Shown here in pieces: positions 1 to 8,217 of a stretch of 64,000 nucleotides of DNA (position 1 is its first letter; every line of letters begins with the position of its first letter). Where the stretch lies: positions 1,922,501 through 1,986,500 of the forward strand of contig NZ_LT896716.1 of NCBI RefSeq assembly GCF_900187405.1. Direction: 5' to 3'. The notes beneath the pieces were generated by a model. The model made no database searches. It saw nothing but the letters and a program-made list of their open reading frames with translations, and had not been told where the DNA came from. Made by a program: the position numbers and the translations under genes. Source of the stretch: Geobacter sp. DSM 9736. Lineage in GTDB: Bacteria > Desulfobacterota > Desulfuromonadia > Geobacterales > Geobacteraceae.

Positions 1-273
1 TGCTGGACGGAGAAGATAGGGAACATCTTTTACGAAATCAAGTGACTCCTTCTTGTCCCAGACATGGTTTCCGGATGTCAGGAGGTGAACTCCAGCTCGA
101 TGCAGCTCCAGTGCAACTTCTGCAGTAATACCGAAACCACCGGCAGAGTTCTCCCCGTTCGCGATTACCAGGTCGAGAAGATACCGGTCGACCAACCTGT
201 CCAACTCGCGTGATACCGCAAGCCTACCGGGCTTACCGATAATGTCTCCGATGAAAAATACCTTAACGGGCAT
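1..273 (-). CDS. ymdB: YmdB/TIGR00282 family metallophosphoesterase (partial, C-terminus outside window)
   Basis: Only the first 91 codons are in the window; the gene runs off the left edge. The product starts [11 protein letters not shown], followed by GKPGR, then [10 protein letters not shown] and SGNHVWDKK. These are the metal-binding GD, GEN and GNH motifs of the YmdB family of calcineurin-like phosphodiesterases, some of which hydrolyse cyclic nucleotides. The ATG overlaps the 3' end of rny by 11 bases, so the two are probably translationally coupled. The rny-ymdB pairing is common in bacteria. Family assignment is firm; the substrate in this organism is not known from sequence. Confidence 0.9.
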   Translation of the reverse strand, partial: MPVKVFFIGDIIGKPGRLAVSRELDRLVDRYLLDLVIANGENSAGGFGITAEVALELHRAGVHLLTSGNHVWDKKESLDFVKDVPYLLRPA

Positions 274-1825
274 ACTCGATTGCCCGCGTCTCCCTTATTA
301 CGTTGACCTTGATCTGGCCGGGATACGTCATCTCCGCTTCTATTTTCTTTGCCACATCCTTTGCAAGCACTACGGCCCCATCATCTGTAACAGCGTCGCT
401 CGAAACCATCACCCGGATTTCCCGTCCGGCCTGTATTGCAAAAGAATTAGTAACGCCACCGAAAGAATTGGCAATACGCTCCAGATCCTCAAGCCGCTTC
501 ACGTACGTTTCCATCATTTCGCGACGCGCCCCAGGACGTGCCCCGGACAACGCATCCGCTGCCTGGACGAGAACGGCTAGGACCGACGACGGCTTTTCAT
601 CTTCATGGTGAGCCATTATGGAATGAACTATTTTCGGAGATTCACCGTATTTGCGTGCTAAATCCGCACCTATCACCGCATGAGATCCTTCTATCTCGTG
701 GTCCACAGCCTTGCCGAGATCGTGCAGGAGGCCTGCCCGCTTGGCTTGTTTTACATTTATCCCCAGCTCTGCAGCCATTATGCCGCAGAGGAAGGCTACT
801 TCCAATGAATGCTGGTAGACATTTTGGCTATAGGACGTGCGATAGCGCAACCGGCCAATAAGCTTGAGGATTTCCGGGTGAATCCCATGAACCCCCAGGT
901 CAAAGGCTGCCTGCTCACCAGCCTCTTTCATCGCAAGCTCTACTTCCTCCTCAGCCTTTGCCACAACTTCCTCAATCCTTCCCGGATGAATGCGTCCGTC
1001 GGCTATAAGGCGTTCAAGAGCTATTTTGGCAACCTCCCTTCGAACCGGATTGAACCCGGACAAAATAACGGCTTCCGGCGTATCATCGATTATAAGATCA
1101 ATACCGGTTGCTGCTTCTAGCGCCCTTATGTTGCGCCCTTCCCGCCCGATTATGCGTCCCTTCATTTCGTCTGAGGGCAGAGCGACTACCGAAACGGTTC
1201 GTTCTGCGACATACTCCCCTGCGTACCGCTGTATCGCAAGAGAGATAATTTCCTTCGACTTCTTGTCAGCTGTTTCACGGGCTTCTTCTTCAATGGCTTT
1301 CACACGTTTGGCTGCATCCAGCTTTGCTTCGCTTTCCATAGCCTCCATCAGTATTCGTTTCGCTTCTGCAGAGGAAAGACCCGAAAGTTCCTCTAGTTTT
1401 TTCCGCTCTTCTTCAATTATATGGTTAAGTTTTTCCTCTTTCTGCACCAGCCCCTGCTCCCGATTGACAAGACCCTGCTCCCGCTTAAGAAATTCCGTCT
1501 CCCGCTGATCGAATGCAATGATCTTCTTGTCAAGATTTTCTTCTTTCTGCTGAAGCCGCTTTTCCAGTGCCTGCAGGTCGCGCCTCTTGTCCTTCGTCTC
1601 TCTTTCAAATTCTGCCTTCGCCTGGTAGATTGCATCTTTGGCTTGCAAAGACGCTTCTTTGATAATTGTTTCAGCCTGGCGTTTTGCATCCTCCAAGGAC
1701 TTTGATGCCATTTCCTCCGCTTTTGAAACCATGGAATCGGAGAACTTCTTCCTCAGCAGATTCCCGATGAAAAAACCAACAGCTGCAGCTGCTACAATAA
1801 GTATTATCGCTATTTCTATTTTCAA
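263..1825 (-). CDS. rny: Ribonuclease Y
   Basis: Endoribonuclease that initiates mRNA decay, anchored in the inner membrane. The 520 aa product matches the usual family length. It has an N-terminal membrane helix ([17 protein letters not shown]), a long charged coiled coil to about residue 200, a KH domain with the GREGRNIR loop, and an HD domain with [11 protein letters not shown] chose the TTG start at 1825 because a GGGGAGG Shine-Dalgarno lies just upstream and the membrane helix begins there; an in-frame ATG further upstream would add a tail with no family similarity. It follows fau and overlaps ymdB. Confidence 0.95.
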   Translation of the reverse strand: MKIEIAIILIVAAAAVGFFIGNLLRKKFSDSMVSKAEEMASKSLEDAKRQAETIIKEASLQAKDAIYQAKAEFERETKDKRRDLQALEKRLQQKEENLDKKIIAFDQRETEFLKREQGLVNREQGLVQKEEKLNHIIEEERKKLEELSGLSSAEAKRILMEAMESEAKLDAAKRVKAIEEEARETADKKSKEIISLAIQRYAGEYVAERTVSVVALPSDEMKGRIIGREGRNIRALEAATGIDLIIDDTPEAVILSGFNPVRREVAKIALERLIADGRIHPGRIEEVVAKAEEEVELAMKEAGEQAAFDLGVHGIHPEILKLIGRLRYRTSYSQNVYQHSLEVAFLCGIMAAELGINVKQAKRAGLLHDLGKAVDHEIEGSHAVIGADLARKYGESPKIVHSIMAHHEDEKPSSVLAVLVQAADALSGARPGARREMMETYVKRLEDLERIANSFGGVTNSFAIQAGREIRVMVSSDAVTDDGAVVLAKDVAKKIEAEMTYPGQIKVNVIRETRAIEYAR

Positions 1826-1892
1826 CTCCTGCACCTCCCCTATATGATTAGCCGGTGAAAGGCCGTTGGGCGTTCCCGGCGTGTTTCCTACC

Positions 1893-2468
1893 TTACAAAT
1901 CTGACTTTCGAGGCAAAACAACAATCTGCCGCTCAGTGATAATCATGTCCATCTGCACATCGTGTGGTTCCCCGGCAATCTCGTCTACGAGTTGGAAATC
2001 AAAACAAAAGCCTACGAGGCGACCACTCCCTTCTAACCTGTGCAGCGCCCGGTCGAAATACCCCTTCCCGTAGCCTATCCGACGTCCACTTCTGTCAAAT
2101 GCAACCCCAGGAACAACAATTATATCTGCCGCTTCGGGGTCAACTATACCCCTTTCGGCTGTCGGTTCGCTGATGCCATAGGCCCCGGGACAAAGATGAT
2201 GAACCGTTTCTACTGTTCGAAAGAGCAGGCCCTCGGGTGCCACGGAAGGAAACAGTACCGTTTTTCCCATCTTCAGTGCGGCAGCCAACACCTCGCCCGT
2301 CTCGACTTCATTCCTGATTGGAGCATACAACGCGATGCTCCGCGCCTGTATAAACAGGTCACAGGTAATGAAGGTGCGCTGGATCCTCCTGCTCGCATCT
2401 TTGATCGCGGAGAGAGGAAAAGCTGCCCGTTGAGCAAGCATGCGTCTTCGAATGTCTGTTTTAGGCAT
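1893..2468 (-). CDS. fau: 5-formyltetrahydrofolate cyclo-ligase
   Basis: 191 aa enzyme (YgfA/MTHFS family) converting 5-formyl-THF to 5,10-methenyl-THF with ATP. Family features visible are the N-terminal [12 protein letters not shown] helix, the [13 protein letters not shown] segment, and the C-terminal [21 protein letters not shown] motif (GxGxGYYD type) that binds ATP and folate. The start at 2468 is chosen by similarity to family N-termini; no strong ribosome binding site is seen, so it could be slightly off. It lies downstream of a candidate 6S RNA and zapA, the same order as zapA-ssrS-ygfA in enterobacteria. Confidence 0.9.
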   Translation of the reverse strand: MPKTDIRRRMLAQRAAFPLSAIKDASRRIQRTFITCDLFIQARSIALYAPIRNEVETGEVLAAALKMGKTVLFPSVAPEGLLFRTVETVHHLCPGAYGISEPTAERGIVDPEAADIIVVPGVAFDRSGRRIGYGKGYFDRALHRLEGSGRLVGFCFDFQLVDEIAGEPHDVQMDMIITERQIVVLPRKSDL

Positions 2469-2533
2469 TAGATTGACGGCACCACGAAGGACAGGTGCCA
2501 ATGGAACTACTCCGGGAGGAATTCGAAACAGGA

Positions 2534-2715
2534 GGTGTAAAGTTGACAGGCTATTAGGTAGAAATGCTGTGGCGAACTATGCAGGACTAACGCATAAGCG
2601 TGATCTTATGCAACTCCTTCGACATAGACGTATTCTCTTAGGCTACCTATCAGCAAAACGGGAACCAATTGCGCATTAATCCGCCGTTGATACTGGCAAA
2701 GCTTTACCAAACCTG
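2534..2715 (-). ncRNA. ssrS: Candidate 6S RNA (SsrS)
   Basis: The 286-base gap between zapA and fau folds on the minus strand into one long rod. The closing stem is GGTAAAG (2702-2708) with CTTTACACC (2534-2542). The next stem is GCTGATAGGTAG (2643-2654) with CTACCTAATAGC (2550-2561), 10 of 12 paired. Inside is a large unpaired bubble, then CTATG/CATAG and AGGA/TCCT, and an apical GCATAAG-CTTATGC hairpin. A rod of about 175-180 nt with a central bubble, located between zapA and the 5-formyl-THF cyclo-ligase gene, is what is known for 6S RNA, which mimics an open promoter and binds sigma-70 RNA polymerase. Ends are approximate; a TATATG at 2723-2728 could be its -10. The fold was made by eye. 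Confidence 0.6.
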
Positions 2716-2731
2716 GACCGAACATATATGT

Positions 2732-2752
2732 AAAAAATCTCCCAGAGAGATC
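2732..2752 (-). terminator. Rho-independent terminator after zapA
   Basis: Directly after the zapA stop, the minus strand reads ATCTC-TCTGG-GAGAT followed by six T. The stem is short but has a clear U-tract, and it separates zapA from the candidate 6S RNA. Confidence 0.55.
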
Positions 2753-2754
2753 GT

Positions 2755-3036
2755 TCAGCCTTTTTCTACCACATCGTCAATTCGCTGCAGCAGATCAGAC
2801 AACTTCTCTTCCTGCCGCTTACTTACTTCGTACTTCGAAAACAAATCTAAATATGCTTCAGCTATATTAAGCAAGGCCAGTACGGCCACAATCTGGGGGT
2901 CTCCCCCCTTCACCGAAGCGGCAACTTCGGAAATCTTGTCATTAACAAAGGCTTCGACCTCCCGTACCTTCTCGGGAGGCGCCTCGCTCTTTACGAGCAA
3001 TTCCCTGCCCAATACTCTGATACGGTGCGAATTCAA
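2755..3036 (-). CDS. zapA: Cell division protein ZapA
   Basis: 93 aa ZapA family protein that promotes FtsZ protofilament bundling at the division site. It shows the RIRVLGRELLVKSEAPPE N-terminal strand pair, the VREVEAFVNDKI helix, and the C-terminal coiled-coil helix containing VAVLALLNIAEAYLDL. The start is TTG; a GGAGGAG lies 12 bases upstream, and the TTG shares a TTGA overlap with the stop of the zapB-like gene, which suggests coupling. Confidence 0.9.
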   Translation of the reverse strand: MNSHRIRVLGRELLVKSEAPPEKVREVEAFVNDKISEVAASVKGGDPQIVAVLALLNIAEAYLDLFSKYEVSKRQEEKLSDLLQRIDDVVEKG

Positions 3037-3218
3037 GAAGGTTGTATCTCCTCCAGCTTGGTGAGTATGGCATCAATGCGGGAGCGGAATCCATGACGCT
3101 CCGCCTGTAACCGCTGATTTTCTTCCCGCAGTGAATGGTTCTCCCGCTGTAGAGTGTGGTATCGCTCTATCAGCGTATCGATCCTCTTTTCCAACAGGTC
3201 CAAAACCTGATCATTCAT
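3033..3218 (-). CDS. ZapB-like coiled-coil cell division protein
   Basis: 61 aa protein that is almost all coiled coil, with leucines in heptad spacing (LDLLEKRIDTLIERYHTL, then LREENQRLQAE). This size and composition, directly upstream of and overlapping zapA, match the small ZapB-type partners of ZapA. The start MNDQVLDLL is preceded by GAACGTGTCTGT and no strong Shine-Dalgarno, so a start further upstream cannot be ruled out. Assignment rests on composition and context, not on a catalytic motif. Confidence 0.75.
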   Translation of the reverse strand: MNDQVLDLLEKRIDTLIERYHTLQRENHSLREENQRLQAERHGFRSRIDAILTKLEEIQPS

Positions 3219-3274
3219 ACAGACACGTTCCCGGCGCTGAATACTAGATGACAAATCGTTTAAAGTCAAGGTTG

Positions 3275-4345
3275 TTATTGAAAAAGAGCTTCAACAAACT
3301 GTCCTGGGTCGAACTCGCGCAGGTCATCAACCCGTTCTCCTATTCCGATGTAGCGCACGGGGATGTTGAACTCGTTACCGATTGCGACCACTATTCCCCC
3401 TTTTGCCGTTCCATCCAGCTTCGTAAGCGCAATTCCAGTGACACCGGCCGACTCCTTGAACAGGCGAGCCTGTGAGATCGCGTTCTGTCCGGTTCCTCCG
3501 TCAAGGACCAGGAGTGTCTCATGAGGCGCACCGGGAATTTCTCTACTCATTACCCGACGGATCTTCTTCATCTCTTCCATCAGATTGACCTTAGTATGCA
3601 TTCTTCCTGCTGTATCAACGATCAGTACATCCGATCTACGAGCCATTGCCGCTTTGCAGGCATCGAACACGACAGCCGAAGGATCGGCACCCTCCTGATG
3701 CCTGATCACATCCACATCGATCCTGTTTCCCCATACCTCCAGTTGCTCGGCTGCAGCGGCACGAAAGGTATCGGCCGCTGCGAGAAGCACTTTTCTCCCC
3801 TCAGCTTTGAACTTACTGGCCAGCTTGCCGATGGTCGTAGTTTTGCCTACGCCATTGACACCGATAACCATGATGACGAATGGAGAACTTCCTATTACGA
3901 GCGGTGCTGGCTGCCGCGCAAGCCGCGCAACGATCTCCTCCTTAAGGGCAGCTTTAAGGGCATCACCGTCGCGCAACTCATTCCGCTTAAGGCGCTGCTC
4001 AATGGTACGGATCAGTTCCACTGCCGTTGGGACTCCAATGTCGGCAGTTATCAATATCTCTTCAAGATCTTCGAGAGTATCGGCATCTATCTGCTTCTTG
4101 CCGAGAACAAGCGTATCTATACGACCCACAAGACTCTCATGGGTCTTGCTCAACCCCCGCTTCAATCTCTCAAAAAAAGAGTAAGTTTCCCCGGGAGGTT
4201 CGCTGGGAGTATCGGCTGGAACAACAGGCGACTCCGGCTGTTCGGGCGCAGGTTCTTCAGGCTGAAGATGTTGTTCCCCCCCGGTAAACCTGTCTATCCA
4301 CCCCCGGAAGAATCCCTTCTTCTCTTCTTTCCTATCTTCAGACAT
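3275..4345 (-). CDS. ftsY: Signal recognition particle receptor FtsY
   Basis: 356 aa SRP-receptor GTPase that docks the SRP-ribosome complex at the inner membrane. It has an acidic N-terminal A region (to about residue 70), a helical N domain, and a G domain with GVNGVGKTTT (G1), DTFRAAAAEQL, DTAGR (G3) and TKLDGTAKGG (G4). The C-terminal GVDDLREFD segment is family-typical. AAGGAGC precedes the ATG. It sits between smc and the zap genes and pairs functionally with ffh at 33.3-34.6 kb. Confidence 0.96.
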   Translation of the reverse strand: MSEDRKEEKKGFFRGWIDRFTGGEQHLQPEEPAPEQPESPVVPADTPSEPPGETYSFFERLKRGLSKTHESLVGRIDTLVLGKKQIDADTLEDLEEILITADIGVPTAVELIRTIEQRLKRNELRDGDALKAALKEEIVARLARQPAPLVIGSSPFVIMVIGVNGVGKTTTIGKLASKFKAEGRKVLLAAADTFRAAAAEQLEVWGNRIDVDVIRHQEGADPSAVVFDACKAAMARRSDVLIVDTAGRMHTKVNLMEEMKKIRRVMSREIPGAPHETLLVLDGGTGQNAISQARLFKESAGVTGIALTKLDGTAKGGIVVAIGNEFNIPVRYIGIGERVDDLREFDPGQFVEALFQ

Positions 4346-4422
4346 CTACATGCTCCTTGAAAATTTCAAGCTTCAACAGCAAGTTTACCCCGTCCGGGGC
4401 GATAAAACATGCAACAAGAAGA

Positions 4423-7400
4423 TTACATTCCGAGCCGCACCGATACCAATTTGGAAACCCCCGGCTCTTCCATTGTAATTCCGTACAATGTGTCGGCAAC
4501 CATCATCGTGGTCTTGCTGTGAGTGATCATGATGAATTGCGAAAATTCGGTCATTTCTTTAACCATCTCATTGAATCGCCCAATGTTGGCGTCATCAAGC
4601 GGCGCATCGACCTCGTCAAGCAAACAGAAAGGTGAAGGCTTTATGAGAAAAATAGAAAAGATGAGTGCAACTGCGGTCAGGGCTTTTTCACCACCGGACA
4701 GAAGGGCGACGTTCTGCAGCTTTTTTCCTGGTGGCTGCACAATGATATCGATGCCTGTTTCAAGCAAGTCCTCCTCGTCGGTAAGCCTTAGTTCGGCCCT
4801 ACCACCGCAAAAAAGGCGGGGGAAGACCTCCTGGAACTTCTGGTTGACCTGCTCGAACGTCTCGAGAAATCGTTTACGGGTAGTGCGATTGATCCGCTGA
4901 ATCGCCTTCTGAAGACCCGTCAGAGAATCCTCCAGATCGACCTTCTGCTCCACTAGAAAGTTATAGCGGGTCTCCAGTTCCCGATATTCCTCTATAGCAG
5001 TGAGATTGACCTCACCCAACTCATCGACCAGCTTCTGCAGCTCAGACTGACGATGTCGTTGCGCCTCCTCACTCCAATCGTCATTGTCGTTAAACTCGTT
5101 AAATCGCTGCCGCAATGCATCCACTTCCAGACGATATTTTTCCATCACCGAATCACGGAGATGTGAAATCTTCATCGAAAGCTCTGTCGCCTGAAGGTTA
5201 CGCTCCCCTTCCTCCCTGCGCACTACCCCTAAGGCCTCACGGAGCTGCCTCAGTCGCCCTTCCTCTTCGCGTACCTGCTCTGAAGATTTCTCATATGCCT
5301 CTCTTACTGTCGCCAGCGACTGCTCAGCGGCCAGCTGTCGCTGAAGCAGAGACGTCAGCTCTTCTTCCCCTGCTGCCGCTGCGGAAGCAAGCTGCTGTCG
5401 TTCCAGCTCTACATTCTCCAGCTCTTTGCCACGATTGGTTATCCGTCTCTGCAGATCGTGGGCATGCTCTTCAGAACGTTTTATGGCACGGAGGTTCGCC
5501 TCGCGTTTCTCCCGCAGCGCCGCGGCTCGTACTTTAATCCCTGTTACTTCCTCCCGGACCTGTTCGATCTTCCCCTTCTGCAGGGAAATCGCTTTTTGCA
5601 GCTCCTCCAAGGATGCTTCAAGACTCCCCTTCATCCCTTCCGTCACACACTTCCTATGCTCTGAGTCTGCCAGCTCCTTTTCGAGAAGGTTCTTTTCTTC
5701 CGAAAGCTGCTTATCCTCAACAGCCTGGACCGACAGCCGCTCCTCTATTCGCTGCCCCTCGTCACGAACCCGCTGCAGATCCTTCTCGTGATTCAGAATG
5801 GCTATCTCGGTCTGATGAAGATTCTGGCGCTTGCTTCGCAGGCCATCCTCAGCCGTCGAAAGCGCGCTCCGTGATTCCTGCTTCCCCGTTTCGAGCTCCT
5901 GAACTGCGCGCGTCAGGAGCGTCATCTCCTGCGACAGCTCCTTGATCTCCCGCTTCTTATGGATAAGCCCCTGCTGCACCGTCTCAGATGACCCTCCGTA
6001 TATACAACCACCAAAGGCCATATCACCTTCACGGGTAACGAAAGTACAGCGGGGATAGTGACGAGAGAGTTCGACGCCTGCCTTAATGTCATCGCAAAGA
6101 TGAACGTCCGCCACCAGCGGCTCTACCTGCGAACGGAAGCCCTCTTTGACCGTTATCAACTGCAGGAGCGGTATCGACTGACCACTCGTCGGAACAGGTT
6201 CAAGGGTGGAAGCACCCGGAACTACAAAACAACAACGCCCTCCCTCGGCTTTCTTGAGGTATTCAATGGCTTCGAGGGCTGCTCCCTCATCGCCTCCCAT
6301 AACGTACTGGAGTCTTTCACCCAGAACCGCTTCCAGAGCTGCTTCATATTCGGATCCAGTTTCTATTACATCCGCCAGGACTCCCGCAAAACGACTCTTG
6401 TAGTGGTCCGAAAGCAACAACGTGCGGACCCCCTTGCCATAACCTGCTAGCTGGGCATCGAGTTCCTGGAGAGAATGAAGACGGCTGCTCTTACGGCTCA
6501 GCTCGTCCCTTTTTGCCACTAGCTCACGATCCTGCTTCTCCAGTTGCCGTTTCAGCTCCTCCTCACGTTGCCTGAGAAGATCGATCTCGGAAGCCAGCAC
6601 GGCCTTGGCCTCCCTCTCATCTTTCAACTGCCCTTCAAACTGTGCAGTACGACCTGAAGTATCCGCGAGCTTCTCGCGCAGCGCCGCTTCCTCCCGTCGA
6701 TTTCGCGCGTGACGCTCCGCGATTCCCTCTATTCTCTTGAGGAGTGCTCCCTTTTGGTTATTAAACTGAGCTATGCTGGAAAGAAGCGAGAATACCTCCC
6801 GTCGCTTTTCCTCCAGTCGCTCCGTCAGCTCTTTTTCCGTAAGGGACAGGTCATCCAACTCCCGCTCCTTCTCCTGCAGAACAAGGTCCTCGCCTGCGGC
6901 GTCCGTTCCAAGAACCCCCTTCTTCTGCTGAAGAGACGCCAACTCTTCTCCAGTATCCACAAGCTGCTTTTCCAGCGAAGCGAGTTCCTCCCTGAGCTTA
7001 TCCCGCTGGCGCTCGATATTGAGAAGCTCCTTCCGTTGGAAATCGATACGGCTTTCACAGCTCTGGCAAGTGCTCTTGGCCCTGTATATCTCTTCCTGGG
7101 CCGAATTGAGCTTCTTCTCCTCCTCTGTCAGGGAGAGTCTGAGCCCCTCAAAATCAAGTTCCCCCTTTTCCAGCTCTGCGCCGAGAGCGGCCACACGCCC
7201 GGCCAGAGAAGCAGCCTCCCTGGCGGCATCCTCGTAGGTGCTGTTAAGCGAAGCATACGCTATAGCTGCAAATTGAAGCTCAATCTCCTTCAGTTCTTCA
7301 CGATAAGTACGAAACTTCTCAGCCTTCTTTGCCTGACGATGGAGCGAGTTCATCTGACGACGGATCTCGGAAACTATATCCCCGATCCTCACCAGGTTCT

Positions 7401-7965
7401 GCTTTGTCACCTCTATTTTTTTTATGGCGACCTGTTTTCTGGCCTTGAATTTGGTAACTCCAGCCGCTTCTTCGATAAGGAATCTCCGCTCCTCAGGCTT
7501 TGAGAGGAGAATCATGCCGATCCTCCCCTGCTCAATCACGGAGTATGCCTTAGCCCCTACACCGGTATCCATGAAAAGCTCATGTATGTCGAGAAGACGA
7601 CAGGATGTTTTGTTGAGGAAGTACTCGCTATCTCCGTCCCGATACAAGCGCCGGGTCACCTGTATCTCACTGTAGTTGAGGTATTTAGCGGGAACACGGC
7701 CATCTTCGGTGGAGAAAACCAGTGAGACCTCAGCCATCCCCAGCGGCTTGCGTGTCTCGCTGCCTCCGAAGATGACATCTTCCATGCTTCGCCCACGAAG
7801 GTTCTTCGCCGACTGCTCCCCCATAACCCAGCGGATGGCGTCTACGATATTCGACTTGCCGCAGCCGTTGGGACCGACTACGGCAGTAATGCCATGTGGG
7901 AAGTCGAGCACGACCCTGTCGACGAAGGATTTGAATCCCAGTATTTCGATGCGTTTGATCTTCAT
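4423..7965 (-). CDS. smc: Chromosome segregation protein SMC
   Basis: 1180 aa structural-maintenance-of-chromosomes ATPase. The N-terminal head begins MKIKRIEILGFKSF and carries Walker A GPNGCGKSN. Two long coiled-coil arms flank a hinge around residues 510-670. The C-terminal head carries the signature LLSGGEKALTA and Walker B PFCLLDEVDAPLDDAN. The start at 7965 is set by the conserved N-terminus; no Shine-Dalgarno precedes it, and a sigma-70-like promoter ends 10 bases upstream. ScpA and ScpB are not in the window. Confidence 0.97.
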   Translation of the reverse strand: MKIKRIEILGFKSFVDRVVLDFPHGITAVVGPNGCGKSNIVDAIRWVMGEQSAKNLRGRSMEDVIFGGSETRKPLGMAEVSLVFSTEDGRVPAKYLNYSEIQVTRRLYRDGDSEYFLNKTSCRLLDIHELFMDTGVGAKAYSVIEQGRIGMILLSKPEERRFLIEEAAGVTKFKARKQVAIKKIEVTKQNLVRIGDIVSEIRRQMNSLHRQAKKAEKFRTYREELKEIELQFAAIAYASLNSTYEDAAREAASLAGRVAALGAELEKGELDFEGLRLSLTEEEKKLNSAQEEIYRAKSTCQSCESRIDFQRKELLNIERQRDKLREELASLEKQLVDTGEELASLQQKKGVLGTDAAGEDLVLQEKERELDDLSLTEKELTERLEEKRREVFSLLSSIAQFNNQKGALLKRIEGIAERHARNRREEAALREKLADTSGRTAQFEGQLKDEREAKAVLASEIDLLRQREEELKRQLEKQDRELVAKRDELSRKSSRLHSLQELDAQLAGYGKGVRTLLLSDHYKSRFAGVLADVIETGSEYEAALEAVLGERLQYVMGGDEGAALEAIEYLKKAEGGRCCFVVPGASTLEPVPTSGQSIPLLQLITVKEGFRSQVEPLVADVHLCDDIKAGVELSRHYPRCTFVTREGDMAFGGCIYGGSSETVQQGLIHKKREIKELSQEMTLLTRAVQELETGKQESRSALSTAEDGLRSKRQNLHQTEIAILNHEKDLQRVRDEGQRIEERLSVQAVEDKQLSEEKNLLEKELADSEHRKCVTEGMKGSLEASLEELQKAISLQKGKIEQVREEVTGIKVRAAALREKREANLRAIKRSEEHAHDLQRRITNRGKELENVELERQQLASAAAAGEEELTSLLQRQLAAEQSLATVREAYEKSSEQVREEEGRLRQLREALGVVRREEGERNLQATELSMKISHLRDSVMEKYRLEVDALRQRFNEFNDNDDWSEEAQRHRQSELQKLVDELGEVNLTAIEEYRELETRYNFLVEQKVDLEDSLTGLQKAIQRINRTTRKRFLETFEQVNQKFQEVFPRLFCGGRAELRLTDEEDLLETGIDIIVQPPGKKLQNVALLSGGEKALTAVALIFSIFLIKPSPFCLLDEVDAPLDDANIGRFNEMVKEMTEFSQFIMITHSKTTMMVADTLYGITMEEPGVSKLVSVRLGM

Positions 7966-7975
7966 AAGCCGACGT

Positions 7976-8004
7976 ATACTAACAGAGCGATAATCTGATT
8001 GCAA
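7976..8004 (-). promoter_or_regulatory. Candidate sigma-70 promoter of smc (leaderless arrangement)
   Basis: Minus strand reads TTGCAA, 17 bases, TAGTAT, with the -10 ending only 10 bases before the smc ATG. Transcription would begin about three bases before the start codon. The rest of the 252-base smc/asmA gap (7966-8217) shows no other clear element. Confidence 0.5.
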
Positions 8005-8217
8005 CCGGCGGGCTTGCGTAGGCTTGAAGGGGAGAGTATACTTCCAGATCTCCGCCGGGCACTTACCGGCAGGTTGTTTTGAAAACTTCAATCAATACAG
8101 ATCGTCGCACCCGCAGAAAGCCCGACAGAGGCGTACCAGCGTTACACCCCTACAAGAAGCGGCTTTCTGGGAGGCGCCAACAACTTCCTTAGAGCAATCA
8201 GACTAACGACTGATCCT

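Noticed and set aside
2440-2679. Small plus-strand frame in the zapA-fau gap
   Set aside because: It crosses the structured RNA region, overlaps the start of fau antisense and has no protein features.
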